A stretch of 64,000 bases of DNA from an uncultured bacterium (GTDB taxonomy: Bacteria > Patescibacteriota > Saccharimonadia > Saccharimonadales > Saccharimonadaceae): NCBI GenBank assembly GCA_902761145.1, contig CACWJA010000006.1, forward strand, positions 1 to 64,000, written 5' to 3'. Shown piece by piece: positions 1 through 7,730 of the stretch. The position numbers and the translations under genes were made by a program. The notes under the pieces were generated by a model. The model did not search any database and had not been told where the DNA came from. It saw nothing but the letters and a program-made list of their open reading frames with translations. Position 1 is the stretch's first letter, and every line of letters begins with the position of its first letter.

Positions 1-150
1 CACGACAACTACTCCGTCGTCGCACACTCCTTTCTCTTTGTTGGACTCGCGCTCTGGCGAATCGTCTATGTCGTCTAATGCGCAAAGTAATTGCACTAGG
101 TTTTTGACGGCTTCTTTTCGGTCTTCTACGACCGGTTGTTCCTTTTGCAT
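1..150 (-). CDS. Partial hypothetical protein (N-terminus only)
   Basis: An open frame runs leftward from an ATG at 148-150 to the window edge without a stop, so at least 50 residues are encoded. The peptide begins MQKEQPVVEDRKEAVKNL and is acidic after that, with a cluster of Asp, Glu and Val. I do not recognise a family. No strong Shine-Dalgarno sequence precedes the ATG. A large inverted repeat at 181-216 lies just upstream. The gene is truncated by the window, so its length and function cannot be judged. Confidence 0.4.
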   Translation of the reverse strand, partial: MQKEQPVVEDRKEAVKNLVQLLCALDDIDDSPERESNKEKGVCDDGVVVV

Positions 151-180
151 TTAAGGTACATACTTTTCTTTCTCCACCCG

Positions 181-288
181 AAGTGTTGCCGTTTTTTATG
201 TCGGCAAGTATCACTTGTAGTGCAGAATCTGCGCATAAAATATGAGGGGCTACCCCCTCTTACCGGAGAAAGGCGCAGAACTCTGCAC
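181..288. other. Two adjacent strong inverted repeats (structured element)
   Basis: The first repeat is AAGTG..TTGCCG (from 181) against CGGCAA..CACTT (to 216). The second is a three-part stem: GTGCAG (220-225) with CTGCAC (283-288), CTGCGC (229-234) with GCGCAG (273-278), and an inner hairpin GAGGGG (244-249) with CCCCTC (254-259). The rest of 151-451 holds no gene. It could be a leader of the leftward gene, a small RNA or a recombination site; no known family is recognised. Confidence 0.45.
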
Positions 289-438
289 CGCAATTAACAT
301 AAGTATATTACATAAGTTCGAAAACACCAAGCATAAGCGTTTTGGAAGTGTGGGGAGATATGTATTTGGTGTTTCGCGTATCTGTTATTTGGCGAGTTCG
401 AACTTGTAGGTACCGCATAACTTAAAATAAGACCATGG

Positions 439-444
439 TATAAT
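439..444 (+). promoter_or_regulatory. Extended -10 promoter (TGGTATAAT), leaderless start
   Basis: TATAAT at 439-444, preceded by TGG, lies 8 nt before the ATG at 452. Transcription would begin at or next to the start codon. The same arrangement recurs at several other genes in this window. Confidence 0.6.
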
Positions 445-451
445 ATATAAT

Positions 452-2110
452 ATGAGAATTAGAAAACGAGCTATATGTTTATTGTTGGTGATATGCTCTT
501 CATTTATTATTATTTCTCCAAATGCGATTGCTACAAGAGGTAATTTATATACAGATTCTATAGTAACGTGCAACGGAAAAACTTATGGACAGCATAATGG
601 GCATTGGCACGAGGCGAAACAAAATACCAAAGGCGCTTGGTACGCCGCTCATCCGAATGATGAGATGTCGGATAATCCTTGCAATAGTTCATTTGAACCT
701 GCTGGCGGTAATGTGAATGATAAAGATGCGACGTCGAACGAAGGCACAGTGACGGATTCTATGAAAACGATTAACACTCCGGAGGACGCAGCTCGGAAAA
801 CAGAAAACCCGGAACCAGAAGAACAAAAAATGAATGAGACGGTAGAACTAAGGGTTTGGGTAGATAATAGTGATAGTCCTATCTTTTTTTCAAATAATAC
901 ATATACTGCAAAATCTAGAAATTATTGGCAAAGAGGTCTCGACTTTGCTTATCAATTTTCATCTGAAAATGCCTCACTGAAGATTGAAAAGAATGGTGAG
1001 CAGATAAAAGAACCTATAGAACTTGATGAGGGCGATAATAAGATAAAACTTATAGTAGAAAGTAATAGTGGAGAAGAAGTTACGCTCGAAATAAATGTGA
1101 AAAGAGAAACCTTGTTTATTTCTTTGGCAACATTGGTTGCTATCTGCACTATGTCGATTATTACCTTAGGAGTGTCCGCAATTGCCATCAAAGCTTATAT
1201 CATCGACCAGAAAAATAAGAAGAACAATAAAAAAATTCCAGTTCAAAAGTTTTTCAAGTCTCTTCTCAAAAAAGATAATATTATTAAGATACTAATCCCG
1301 CCATATTATGTAGCAATAAAGGAAAAACAAAATAAAAAGACTAGTAACTATTTATCATATTGGATAGCAATTTGGTTAATTACTATTATTTCTGTCGTTG
1401 CTTTCTTCATGAATAGCCCAGTTAAAAGTAGTAATAATGTCAATTTAACAAATTCTCCTAGTGTTACTTTTACTATTGAAATAACTGAACTGAATGATTC
1501 AGGAGCCACAAAAAATGAATCTGAGGATGAGTCGAGCACGTCTTTGAATAATGATGTAATGTCCGGGATAATAATTGCAGAAGCAACAAGCGCTCAGTAT
1601 TCTAGAAATGAATACGAACCAAACTGGGACGTTGGAAGTGGATGCAATATTAGGGCAAGAATACTGCAACAAACGTCGTTAGTTGCAGTTAAAACATCTT
1701 CAAATGGATGCACGGTTATTTATGGATCCTGGGTAGATCCATACACTGGAGAAACACTAACTGGAAATCCATATCGAGGGGATGATGGTACGAGTAATGA
1801 TCTAGATATAGATCATATTATCCCATTGAAATATGTAAACTCTCATGGTGGTTCGGAGTGGAGCTATGAACAGAAGAGATCTTACGGTTCTAGTTTGTCT
1901 GCTATGGAAAATGGTGTTTATGTAGCTGTATCTGCATCTGAAAATAGAAAAAAGAGCGATAGTGGACCATCGGAATATTATCCACCAAATGAGTCTTATA
2001 GATGTGAGTATGCCAAAAAATGGAGAGATATTGCGAGAGATTATGGAATTTCGCTATCTCTGAATGATTATAATATTGTCCAAAGCATATTGATTAAGTG
2101 TACTAGCTAG
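452..2110 (+). CDS. Exported/membrane HNH-type nuclease (DUF1524-like)
   Basis: A 552-residue protein. Residues 1-28 look like a signal peptide. A Cys/His-rich segment follows (CNGKTYGQHNGHWHEA, about residues 47-62, of the YHYH-like kind), then a beta-rich Cadherin-like domain (about 130-220). Two hydrophobic segments lie near 225-250 and 303-322. The C-terminal region carries DIDHIIPL with His455, followed by an Asn/Arg-rich helix, resembling HNH/DUF1524 (GmrSD C-terminal) nucleases. It may degrade DNA outside or at the membrane, a plausible source of nucleotides for an epibiont, but that is inference. The gene is more AT-rich than the regions after 9 kb. Confidence 0.6.
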   Translation: MRIRKRAICLLLVICSSFIIISPNAIATRGNLYTDSIVTCNGKTYGQHNGHWHEAKQNTKGAWYAAHPNDEMSDNPCNSSFEPAGGNVNDKDATSNEGTVTDSMKTINTPEDAARKTENPEPEEQKMNETVELRVWVDNSDSPIFFSNNTYTAKSRNYWQRGLDFAYQFSSENASLKIEKNGEQIKEPIELDEGDNKIKLIVESNSGEEVTLEINVKRETLFISLATLVAICTMSIITLGVSAIAIKAYIIDQKNKKNNKKIPVQKFFKSLLKKDNIIKILIPPYYVAIKEKQNKKTSNYLSYWIAIWLITIISVVAFFMNSPVKSSNNVNLTNSPSVTFTIEITELNDSGATKNESEDESSTSLNNDVMSGIIIAEATSAQYSRNEYEPNWDVGSGCNIRARILQQTSLVAVKTSSNGCTVIYGSWVDPYTGETLTGNPYRGDDGTSNDLDIDHIIPLKYVNSHGGSEWSYEQKRSYGSSLSAMENGVYVAVSASENRKKSDSGPSEYYPPNESYRCEYAKKWRDIARDYGISLSLNDYNIVQSILIKCTS

Positions 2111-2156
2111 TATTGCAAATGATCTTTTGATTACCGTATTGATTTGCAATATTTTA
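2111..2156 (+). terminator. Terminator-like inverted repeat
   Basis: ATTGCAAAT and ATTTGCAAT form a stem around a 22-nt loop immediately after the nuclease stop codon, followed by ATTTTAT. Confidence 0.45.
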
Positions 2157-2265
2157 TCGTTTCGTGTCAAGAAAAAATCCCACCCCTATTTTCTGCACAA
2201 TAACTTTCAAAACCCGATTGTGTCCAAGTGGATGCTATCTATTGACTAAATGATAGAATGTTTTG

Positions 2266-2460
2266 TTAGAAGGAATAAGTCTTCAATTCGTGGATCGCGT
2301 CGCGAACTGGCGATTCTGTAAGCTCCATACGCTCGAACTTGTCGTAGTCGCGCGAGTTGAATTTGCCGTTATGCTCGAGCATAAAGCTTTCGAGTTGCCT
2401 GGCAGTAACCGGTATTGGCTCGCCCGGCTTTACTTTCTTGAATGTGCGGCGTTTTGCCAT
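2266..2460 (-). CDS. Small hypothetical protein (64 aa)
   Basis: A 64-residue basic protein beginning MAKRRTFKKVKPGEPIPV and ending with a predicted helical part rich in Glu, Arg and Leu. A purine-rich AAAGAGAT stretch precedes the ATG. It lies 40 bp downstream of the DfsB/ClbS-like gene on the same strand and may share its transcript. No conserved domain is recognised. It might be a small nucleic-acid-binding protein given its N-terminal charge, but this is a guess. Confidence 0.5.
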   Translation of the reverse strand: MAKRRTFKKVKPGEPIPVTARQLESFMLEHNGKFNSRDYDKFERMELTESPVRDAIHELKTYSF

Positions 2461-2500
2461 GTTATCTCTTTTCGATTAGAAGTGCGCCTTAAGGGCGATA

Positions 2501-3040
2501 TTATGCACAGTTCTTTTTATGCGCTTTGAGCTTTTTCATTGCCCAGTCGTAATGAGATGAGAGAACGCTCACGAAATATGAGCCGAGTACCGAACCGCCA
2601 ACCCAAGGATACATGCCTTTTGTAAATAATTGCTCTTCGCTAAGACTTTCGGCTAGTTTCATGACGTCTTTATGTGATTTCTCAAACATCTTTCTAGCAT
2701 CTTCGAGTGAAGTCTTTTGGTGTTTCTTCCAGTATTCAACATTCATATCGCCATAAGTCTTCCAAGTGTATGGTTCTGGCAAGAATGGTGCGTTACCGCC
2801 TTTATTCAGATTCGTATCTACAAATTCAAGTAGCATTCGGTGCCATTCATATAAATGTACCCAAATATCGCGTAGATTCTTGTCGCGCCCCCAGTGGCGT
2901 TCTTTCTTCGATGGATCGCCGGAGAAGTCGAACTCGGTGTTCATTTCTTTCTCGCTCATTGAATCAGCCATTTCGATTAGCTTAGCGTAGTATTCCTCGC
3001 CAGCTTTTAATAAATCCTGTTTGTTACGTGGCCTTGGCAT
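2501..3040 (-). CDS. ClbS/DfsB family four-helix bundle protein
   Basis: A 179-residue protein matching in length and pattern the ClbS/DfsB (DUF1706) family: MPRPRNKQDLLKAGEEYYAK at the start, HWGRDKNLRDIWVHLYEWHRML in the middle and a C-terminal SVLSSHYDWAMKKLKAHKK. This family is a DinB-like helical bundle; the named member ClbS hydrolyses colibactin, while most homologues have no known role. An AAGGACT Shine-Dalgarno sequence precedes the ATG. The protein is probably cytoplasmic, with no signal peptide. A role in detoxifying small electrophiles is only an analogy. Confidence 0.75.
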   Translation of the reverse strand: MPRPRNKQDLLKAGEEYYAKLIEMADSMSEKEMNTEFDFSGDPSKKERHWGRDKNLRDIWVHLYEWHRMLLEFVDTNLNKGGNAPFLPEPYTWKTYGDMNVEYWKKHQKTSLEDARKMFEKSHKDVMKLAESLSEEQLFTKGMYPWVGGSVLGSYFVSVLSSHYDWAMKKLKAHKKNCA

Positions 3041-3167
3041 AATAAGTCCTTGTTTACTACTTTAATTATATCATCGGGCGCAAGTCTGCCATTGACATTG
3101 TATTTCTTTTATTTTCTTCATTGTCATTGTTTTAGGCTTCTACGGCTCCAGTTAAACCATATATTCC

Positions 3168-3339
3168 TAAAAGTTCGAATCTCTTTGCCTGTATATGTAT
3201 ACCTCAGAACTCGCACGGCATCAGCACCGGATAGTCTTTCTTGGGTATAACCTTGATCTTAGCCGTGTATTCGGGGTGGTCAATGCACCAGTCCACGACC
3301 ATGCAAAGCCGAGCAACAATGTCTACTCGCCCCTCACCA
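3168..3339. repeat. Direct repeat copy A flanking the radical SAM cluster
   Basis: About 172 bp that recurs in the same orientation at 7549-7718, roughly 85-90% identical by eye with one 2-bp length difference. Both copies start at TAAAAGTTCGAATCTCTTTG and end at CTCGCCCCTCACCA. On the minus strand both encode the same C-terminal peptide (core RLCMVVDWCIDHPEYTAK) followed by a stop, so the repeat may be a gene remnant. The two copies bracket the gene cluster 3442-7505. Confidence 0.8.
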
Positions 3340-3407
3340 ACAGGGGAACCTGTGGAAAACTCAGGTTCCAAGATGTAAAATAAATGGTGATTTATATTAG
3401 TATAGAT

Positions 3408-3437
3408 AGAAAAAGACTCCGTAAGAGCGGAGCCTTT
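3408..3437 (-). terminator. Terminator of the minus-strand operon
   Basis: Read on the minus strand, GGCTCCG and CGGAGTC form a hairpin followed by TTTTT. It lies just beyond the stop codon of the flavoprotein-aldolase gene. Confidence 0.75.
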
Positions 3438-3441
3438 TAAA

Positions 3442-4515
3442 TTAGAGCGTTTTCTCATACATTTCGCGGTAACGTGAAAGAGCTTGGTCGAAACTTTCGC
3501 CGATTACTATTTCGCCGTGAAGTTTCATGATCGCGCAGCCGAATTTTTCCAGTAAGGGGGAAATTTTGAATAATTCTCCCCATTGGCCGTAGGCCAGGTA
3601 TTCTTTGCTGAGATAATCAAGCAGATTCGGTGAATACGTTACGTCTTTACAGTGACCGTGGATAATTGCTTTTGCCTCCGGGAAGGTCTTGAATGTTTCA
3701 AGAACCAGTGGAGTTTCTGATGACGGCGGATATTTTCCACACCAATAGACACAATTGTTCGTATCGTGGCCTGTGATGATAGTCAAATCTTCACGATTGA
3801 GATTGCCGACCATTGCGCCGGTTCGAGTGATTAAAATTTTTCCGTCGTTCATTATTAGGGCCAAGAATCCAGCCTTTGCATTCGTGTAGTGATCCTGTTG
3901 CAGGATATGCCCGAAATGTGCAAAAATCGGATAATTTTCGGAAACGATTTTCTGAAAATCTTGGCAGTCTATCTGTTTGCCGACATACCTTAGTTTTTGG
4001 TATTTATGACAGACACAATCAAGCACTTTTTGCCAAGGAGCCATGCTGATTTTCTGTAAGGTTTTGTCCGGCTCGTAAATGTATTCTGGCCAGATTACCT
4101 CGATGCCATATTCCGCTAAGGTTTTGAGATTATTCGAAATAATCGGATGCCACCAATATTGGGTGCCCATTGAGGGCGCCACTATTACTGGCTTCTTTTT
4201 GCCGATAGCGGCATGGATGATTGACAGTGCATAGTTGTCCGCAATCCCGAACGTTATTTTGGAAAATGTGTCGAAAGTGCATGGAGCAACGACTACGATG
4301 TCTTCTTCTGGAATTTGTTGGTAGCCGTTCGACTCGTAGCGAACCATGACGTTACTTGATATCGACTCGAAATCAAGGAAAGACATTGCTGCCGGAGTAG
4401 GTATCAGAATAATGTTGCTTGCTCCGTTGTTTTTTAGCATACTAAGAAAAACTGCAATAGTTGCTGTTCTGTGTGCGCCAGTCACAACACAATAGATAGT
4501 TTTTCCTTTTAACAT
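3442..4515 (-). CDS. Flavoprotein (HFCD family)-class II aldolase fusion
   Basis: A 357-residue two-domain protein. Residues 1-180 resemble flavoprotein decarboxylases of the PPCDC/EpiD (HFCD) family: a Rossmann-like start (YCVVTGAHRTA), VVVAPCTFDTFSK followed by GIADN, and VIVAPSMG followed by WWHP. Residues about 185-357 resemble class II aldolase/adducin: GKILITRTGAMVGNL, a PSSE segment and an IIHGH zinc-ligand-like motif. Each domain is a known enzyme fold; the fusion suggests two consecutive steps on one substrate, such as oxidative decarboxylation plus retro-aldol or epimerase chemistry, but no substrate can be named. A GGGGGTGTT stretch precedes the ATG. It is the last gene of a three-gene minus operon. 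Confidence 0.7.
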   Translation of the reverse strand: MLKGKTIYCVVTGAHRTATIAVFLSMLKNNGASNIILIPTPAAMSFLDFESISSNVMVRYESNGYQQIPEEDIVVVAPCTFDTFSKITFGIADNYALSIIHAAIGKKKPVIVAPSMGTQYWWHPIISNNLKTLAEYGIEVIWPEYIYEPDKTLQKISMAPWQKVLDCVCHKYQKLRYVGKQIDCQDFQKIVSENYPIFAHFGHILQQDHYTNAKAGFLALIMNDGKILITRTGAMVGNLNREDLTIITGHDTNNCVYWCGKYPPSSETPLVLETFKTFPEAKAIIHGHCKDVTYSPNLLDYLSKEYLAYGQWGELFKISPLLEKFGCAIMKLHGEIVIGESFDQALSRYREMYEKTL

Positions 4516-4554
4516 TGTAGAACACCCCCTTCGTGTCGATGCTTAGGAAAATCT

Positions 4555-5025
4555 TTACAAAGAGTATTGGCGGTAGAGCTCGTAGGCCATCGCGGAGACA
4601 GCTACTGGAAGTGTGAGGAAATCAACTTTCGTTTTATCCATCGGAAGTTTTACAACGTCGTCAAGCATAGCTTGTTTTGCTTTTGTGAGACCAGAACTTT
4701 CTGTCCCAAAGACAATGACGATGTCCTGATCAAGCGGCAATTTGACGTCATAGAAAATTTTGTTAGTTTCTCCTGAAGTGCCGATGAGGTACTTGCCTTT
4801 TGAGCGCAAATCATTAACTGCGTCTTCAAACGTTTCGTAATGAGTTGGTGTAAACCCATCTTTAATGTTCCAGGAACGGACTTTCGTTTTTACTTTCGGC
4901 ATTTCGAATGACAATGAACTGCCGGCGGTATAAACTTTTGCATCAATTGACTGTGCAATCTGGACGATATGTGCCATGTCGTATGGCGACCTAAGTGCGT
5001 CGAATAACAATTCAACTTTCTTCAT
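4555..5025 (-). CDS. SPOUT (TrmH/SpoU-like) RNA 2'-O-methyltransferase
   Basis: A 156-residue protein, the size of single-domain SpoU/TrmL-type enzymes. The C-terminal knot motifs are visible: VFGTESSGL (about residues 105-113) for the SAM loop, KLPMDKT, and LPVAVSAMAYELYRQ. Such proteins methylate a ribose 2'-OH in tRNA or rRNA as dimers. It starts 5 nt after the upstream methyltransferase, so translation is probably coupled. SpoU-type enzymes can be resistance determinants in antibiotic clusters (the TsnR and AviRb type), which would fit this neighbourhood, but a housekeeping tRNA role is equally possible. Confidence 0.7.
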   Translation of the reverse strand: MKKVELLFDALRSPYDMAHIVQIAQSIDAKVYTAGSSLSFEMPKVKTKVRSWNIKDGFTPTHYETFEDAVNDLRSKGKYLIGTSGETNKIFYDVKLPLDQDIVIVFGTESSGLTKAKQAMLDDVVKLPMDKTKVDFLTLPVAVSAMAYELYRQYSL

Positions 5026-5030
5026 AATGA

Positions 5031-5741
5031 TTACTCCTTTCTACAGACCAGAATGAACGGATCTGATGTCACGACTGGGTCGTGAAAAATTTCGATGATT
5101 TTTTGTTCGTCTTCTTGTGAAAAGTCTTCGATGAATGGAAAACTTTTTACAATAGTGATGAGATTTTCGATGGACTCGTATTTCCTGGTGATAGTATAGC
5201 AATTGAAGCTTAAAATATGAAGACCAGCTTTACTCAAGCTATCAACATAGAAAGATGAGTCACGTTGTCTGATGATACGATTAGGAAATAGGGATGTGAT
5301 TTCGCACAACCCTTTGCCTCGCCCGTATTCACGAAATACGAAGATGCCGCCAGGTTTTAAAATTCGGTAGATTTCTCCGGCGTGGATACGAGTGACATTC
5401 TTTGCTGTAAGGAGATCAAAACTTTTGTCGGCAAATGGTAAATGGCTTGCATCGGCTTTTGATATCATAGCTTTATTGCCGAGCTTTTTTTGTGCAAGCG
5501 AAACCATTTCCTTAGAGTTGTCGACCCCATGTAAGGTTAAGTGCAGATTTGGGTTTCGCCGAACGATTTCGCTAAGGACGAAGCCATTTCCAGTTCCAAT
5601 ATCTAGAATATGTTGTCCGTCTTTTAGGTAATTAGAAATTGAAGCGAAAAATAGTTCGTTGATGTCTATATTTTGATTTGGCTTTATTCGTTCGAGTTTC
5701 GCCCGAGCTGCTAAAGTTGCCTTGTTATAATCGTAATACAT
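5031..5741 (-). CDS. Class I SAM-dependent methyltransferase
   Basis: A 236-residue protein with the class I fold: motif I ILDIGTGNGFVL (about residues 44-55), an acidic residue at the end of strand 2 (LHGVDNSKEM), motif SKADASHLPFADKSFDLL and post-motif RILKPGGIFVFREYGRG. The fold transfers methyl from S-adenosylmethionine to a small molecule or peptide; the substrate is not readable. A strong GAAGGGGGTG Shine-Dalgarno sequence lies 6 nt before the ATG. It is the first gene of the minus operon and is divergent from a second methyltransferase at 5921. Confidence 0.75.
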   Translation of the reverse strand: MYYDYNKATLAARAKLERIKPNQNIDINELFFASISNYLKDGQHILDIGTGNGFVLSEIVRRNPNLHLTLHGVDNSKEMVSLAQKKLGNKAMISKADASHLPFADKSFDLLTAKNVTRIHAGEIYRILKPGGIFVFREYGRGKGLCEITSLFPNRIIRQRDSSFYVDSLSKAGLHILSFNCYTITRKYESIENLITIVKSFPFIEDFSQEDEQKIIEIFHDPVVTSDPFILVCRKE

Positions 5742-5784
5742 ATGTACACCCCCTTCAGAAATACGCTAATTTATTAAAAAACGA

Positions 5785-5875
5785 TTAAGTTAAGGAACTT
5801 AATTAATAATATTTTAACATAGATTTGCCAATAATGCAAGTTTGGCTTGCTGTTTATGGGAAAATATGTTAATAT
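5785..5875. promoter_or_regulatory. Divergent promoter region with two inverted repeats
   Basis: For the plus operon, TTGCTG (5847-5852) and TAATAT (5870-5875) are spaced by 17 bp. Two operator-like inverted repeats are present: TTAAGT/ACTTAA with a 6-nt gap (5785-5802) and GCAAG/CTTGC with a 5-nt gap (5836-5850), the second overlapping the -35 box. Both operons could be controlled together; no regulator gene lies next to them. Confidence 0.5.
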
Positions 5876-5920
5876 ATTATTATTAGGGTGTCGTACTTTA
5901 AAAAGAAGGAGGTTGATCAT

Positions 5921-6613
5921 ATGAAGGCGACTACCGATAAGCTTTGGCTGTTTGATTACAGCGATGGAGCAGCTTACGAAGCGTTTAGTAAGTGTGAGGA
6001 CTCAGAAAAGAAGATCGCAGGTTATCTCGTGGGCAATTATCGTTTTCAAGGTCAGGATATTCTCGAAATTGGAGCTGGAAGTGGAAAATTCACACCGCTT
6101 TTGGCGTCTGGTAAAATTTTACACGTTGTTGAGCGTAGTAAATCTTTAATGGAAATTAATTATCGAAAAAACCATGCAAGAAACATCCGCTTTTATTTTA
6201 GCGATATGAAAGATATATCTTTTGCAGAAAAAAGCATTGATATAATTTTCGGCGGATGGAGTCTTACGTCGATGCGTGACTCGTTTGACCAGATTCTTCC
6301 AATATTAAAGAGGGTCTTGAAGGATAACGGGAAAATAATTCTCGTTGAAAATGCCGGCGATGATGAGTTTTCGGAGATCGCCGGGATTGAGGAGCTCTCG
6401 CTTGAGATGCGCAATTTTTATCGTTCTATTGGGTTTGAAGAAAAAGCATTACTCGATACGACGATAGTTCTCCCAAACGAAGAAGTGTTCTATTCTGCAT
6501 TTCCGAACAAGCTTCATGTTTCACTCAATTCTTTGACGATTCGTCATAGGGTTTTAATACTCGAAGCAAAAGCACAAAAATTTTACGGAGGTGACTGTAA
6601 TGAAAATAGTTGA
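5921..6613 (+). CDS. Class I SAM-dependent methyltransferase
   Basis: A 230-residue methyltransferase. Motif I is ILEIGAGSGKFTPLL (about residues 46-60), strand 2 ends LHVVERSKSLMEINY, and SIDIIFGGWSLTSMRDSF plus VLKDNGKIILVENAGDDEF follow. The start at 5921 is chosen because GAAGGAGGT lies 7-8 nt upstream; an in-frame GTG at 5888 lacks this. Its 3' end overlaps the radical SAM gene by 14 nt, so the two are translationally coupled and probably work in one pathway. It is not a close copy of the methyltransferase at 5031; only the general fold is shared. Confidence 0.75.
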   Translation: MKATTDKLWLFDYSDGAAYEAFSKCEDSEKKIAGYLVGNYRFQGQDILEIGAGSGKFTPLLASGKILHVVERSKSLMEINYRKNHARNIRFYFSDMKDISFAEKSIDIIFGGWSLTSMRDSFDQILPILKRVLKDNGKIILVENAGDDEFSEIAGIEELSLEMRNFYRSIGFEEKALLDTTIVLPNEEVFYSAFPNKLHVSLNSLTIRHRVLILEAKAQKFYGGDCNENS

Positions 6614-7505
6614 AAAGAAGCCTGGACATGACGAGAAGTTGTCGAAGCTTCAAGTCAAGTTGAGCAACCCGCTTTCGCTTTGCTGGCAGGTTACAAAAAA
6701 ATGTAATTACCACTGCCCGTTTTGCCTAAGTGGTGAGCAGGACCCGAATGAACTTCCGCTCGAGAAGATGAAGGAAATCATCGATATCCTTGCTGATGCA
6801 AATCTTGTTAGGATCGATTTTACCGGTGGTGAACCGTTCCTCCGTCATGATTTCCTTGAAATATTATCTTATGCGGCGGGAAAAGGAATCGAAACGCTTA
6901 CTACTTCGAACGGATCGATTTGGAGCGAAAAAATAGCAGAAACGTTGCTTGCAACGAATACGTTGCTATTGATTTCGCTTGATGGCAATGAAAAAACGCA
7001 CGATAAATCTCGTGGTAGAGGTGCCTGGGCGCACGCAGTTGAGAATATCAAACGCTATCGGAACACTGGTGTTCCGATCCGTGTTAATTATCTGATTCGT
7101 AGAGATAATCTCGATCAGATTGATTACATTTATAATCTAGTTAAAGATCTTGGCGTTGAGCGTTTGTTCTATATTCTTATTGCCCCGCAGGGAAAAGCCT
7201 ATCAGAATGATGAGCTTCTTTTGACGGATGAGGAGCGCAAATATTACTTAAATCTCATCCAGAAGAAAAAAGCTGCATCTGGTGATGAACCTTTCATCAC
7301 TATTCAGGATTATGCAACAAATCTTCACTCTTGCTTCCTAATCAATTCGCGTGGCGATATTGTCTCTCAGGGTTATTCTGAAGATGACTGTATTGTTACA
7401 GGGAATATTTTTACAGATGGATTGCAAAAATGTTGGAATAATCCGGCATTCAACCATCGTGGGCACTTCCTTCAGTATGCATATATGTTTGATTACTATA
7501 TGTAA
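6600..7505 (+). CDS. Radical SAM protein with SPASM/twitch-like C-terminus
   Basis: A 301-residue protein. The [4Fe-4S]-SAM motif is CNYHCPFC (CxxxCxxC, about residues 35-42 from the ATG at 6600), followed by the GGEPFLRHD motif and LLISLDGNEKTHD. The C-terminal part (SCFLINSRGDIVSQ, then two more Cys) resembles a shortened SPASM or twitch domain that would hold an auxiliary cluster. Such proteins modify peptides or small molecules by radical chemistry. The ATG at 6600 is preferred over GTG 6591 because GGAGGTG ends 6-7 nt before it. No obvious precursor peptide was found next to it, so a RiPP role is possible but unsupported. Confidence 0.75.
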   Translation: MKIVEKKPGHDEKLSKLQVKLSNPLSLCWQVTKKCNYHCPFCLSGEQDPNELPLEKMKEIIDILADANLVRIDFTGGEPFLRHDFLEILSYAAGKGIETLTTSNGSIWSEKIAETLLATNTLLLISLDGNEKTHDKSRGRGAWAHAVENIKRYRNTGVPIRVNYLIRRDNLDQIDYIYNLVKDLGVERLFYILIAPQGKAYQNDELLLTDEERKYYLNLIQKKKAASGDEPFITIQDYATNLHSCFLINSRGDIVSQGYSEDDCIVTGNIFTDGLQKCWNNPAFNHRGHFLQYAYMFDYYM

Positions 7506-7507
7506 AC

Positions 7508-7537
7508 AGAAAGACCGGCTTTGCCGGTCTTTTTTAG
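7508..7537 (+). terminator. Terminator after the radical SAM gene
   Basis: AAAGACCGGC and GCCGGTCTTT form a hairpin with a 3-nt loop followed by a T run. Confidence 0.85.
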
Positions 7538-7548
7538 TTTTGATTAGT

Positions 7549-7718
7549 TAAAAGTTCGAATCTCTTTGCCTGTATATATACCTCAGAACTCGCATTGCAT
7601 TAGTATCTGGTAGTCTTTCTTAGGTATAACCTTGATCTTAGCCGTGTATTCGGGGTGGTCAATACACCAGTCTACAACCATGCATAACCGAATAAGTATG
7701 TCTACTCGCCCCTCACCA
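7549..7718. repeat. Direct repeat copy B flanking the radical SAM cluster
   Basis: Second copy of the repeat at 3168-3339, same orientation. On the minus strand it again encodes the peptide core RLCMVVDWCIDHPEYTAK, with several substitutions in the flanking residues, so the copies have diverged but share coding-like constraint. Confidence 0.8.
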
Positions 7719-7730
7719 TGTGAATAGGCC

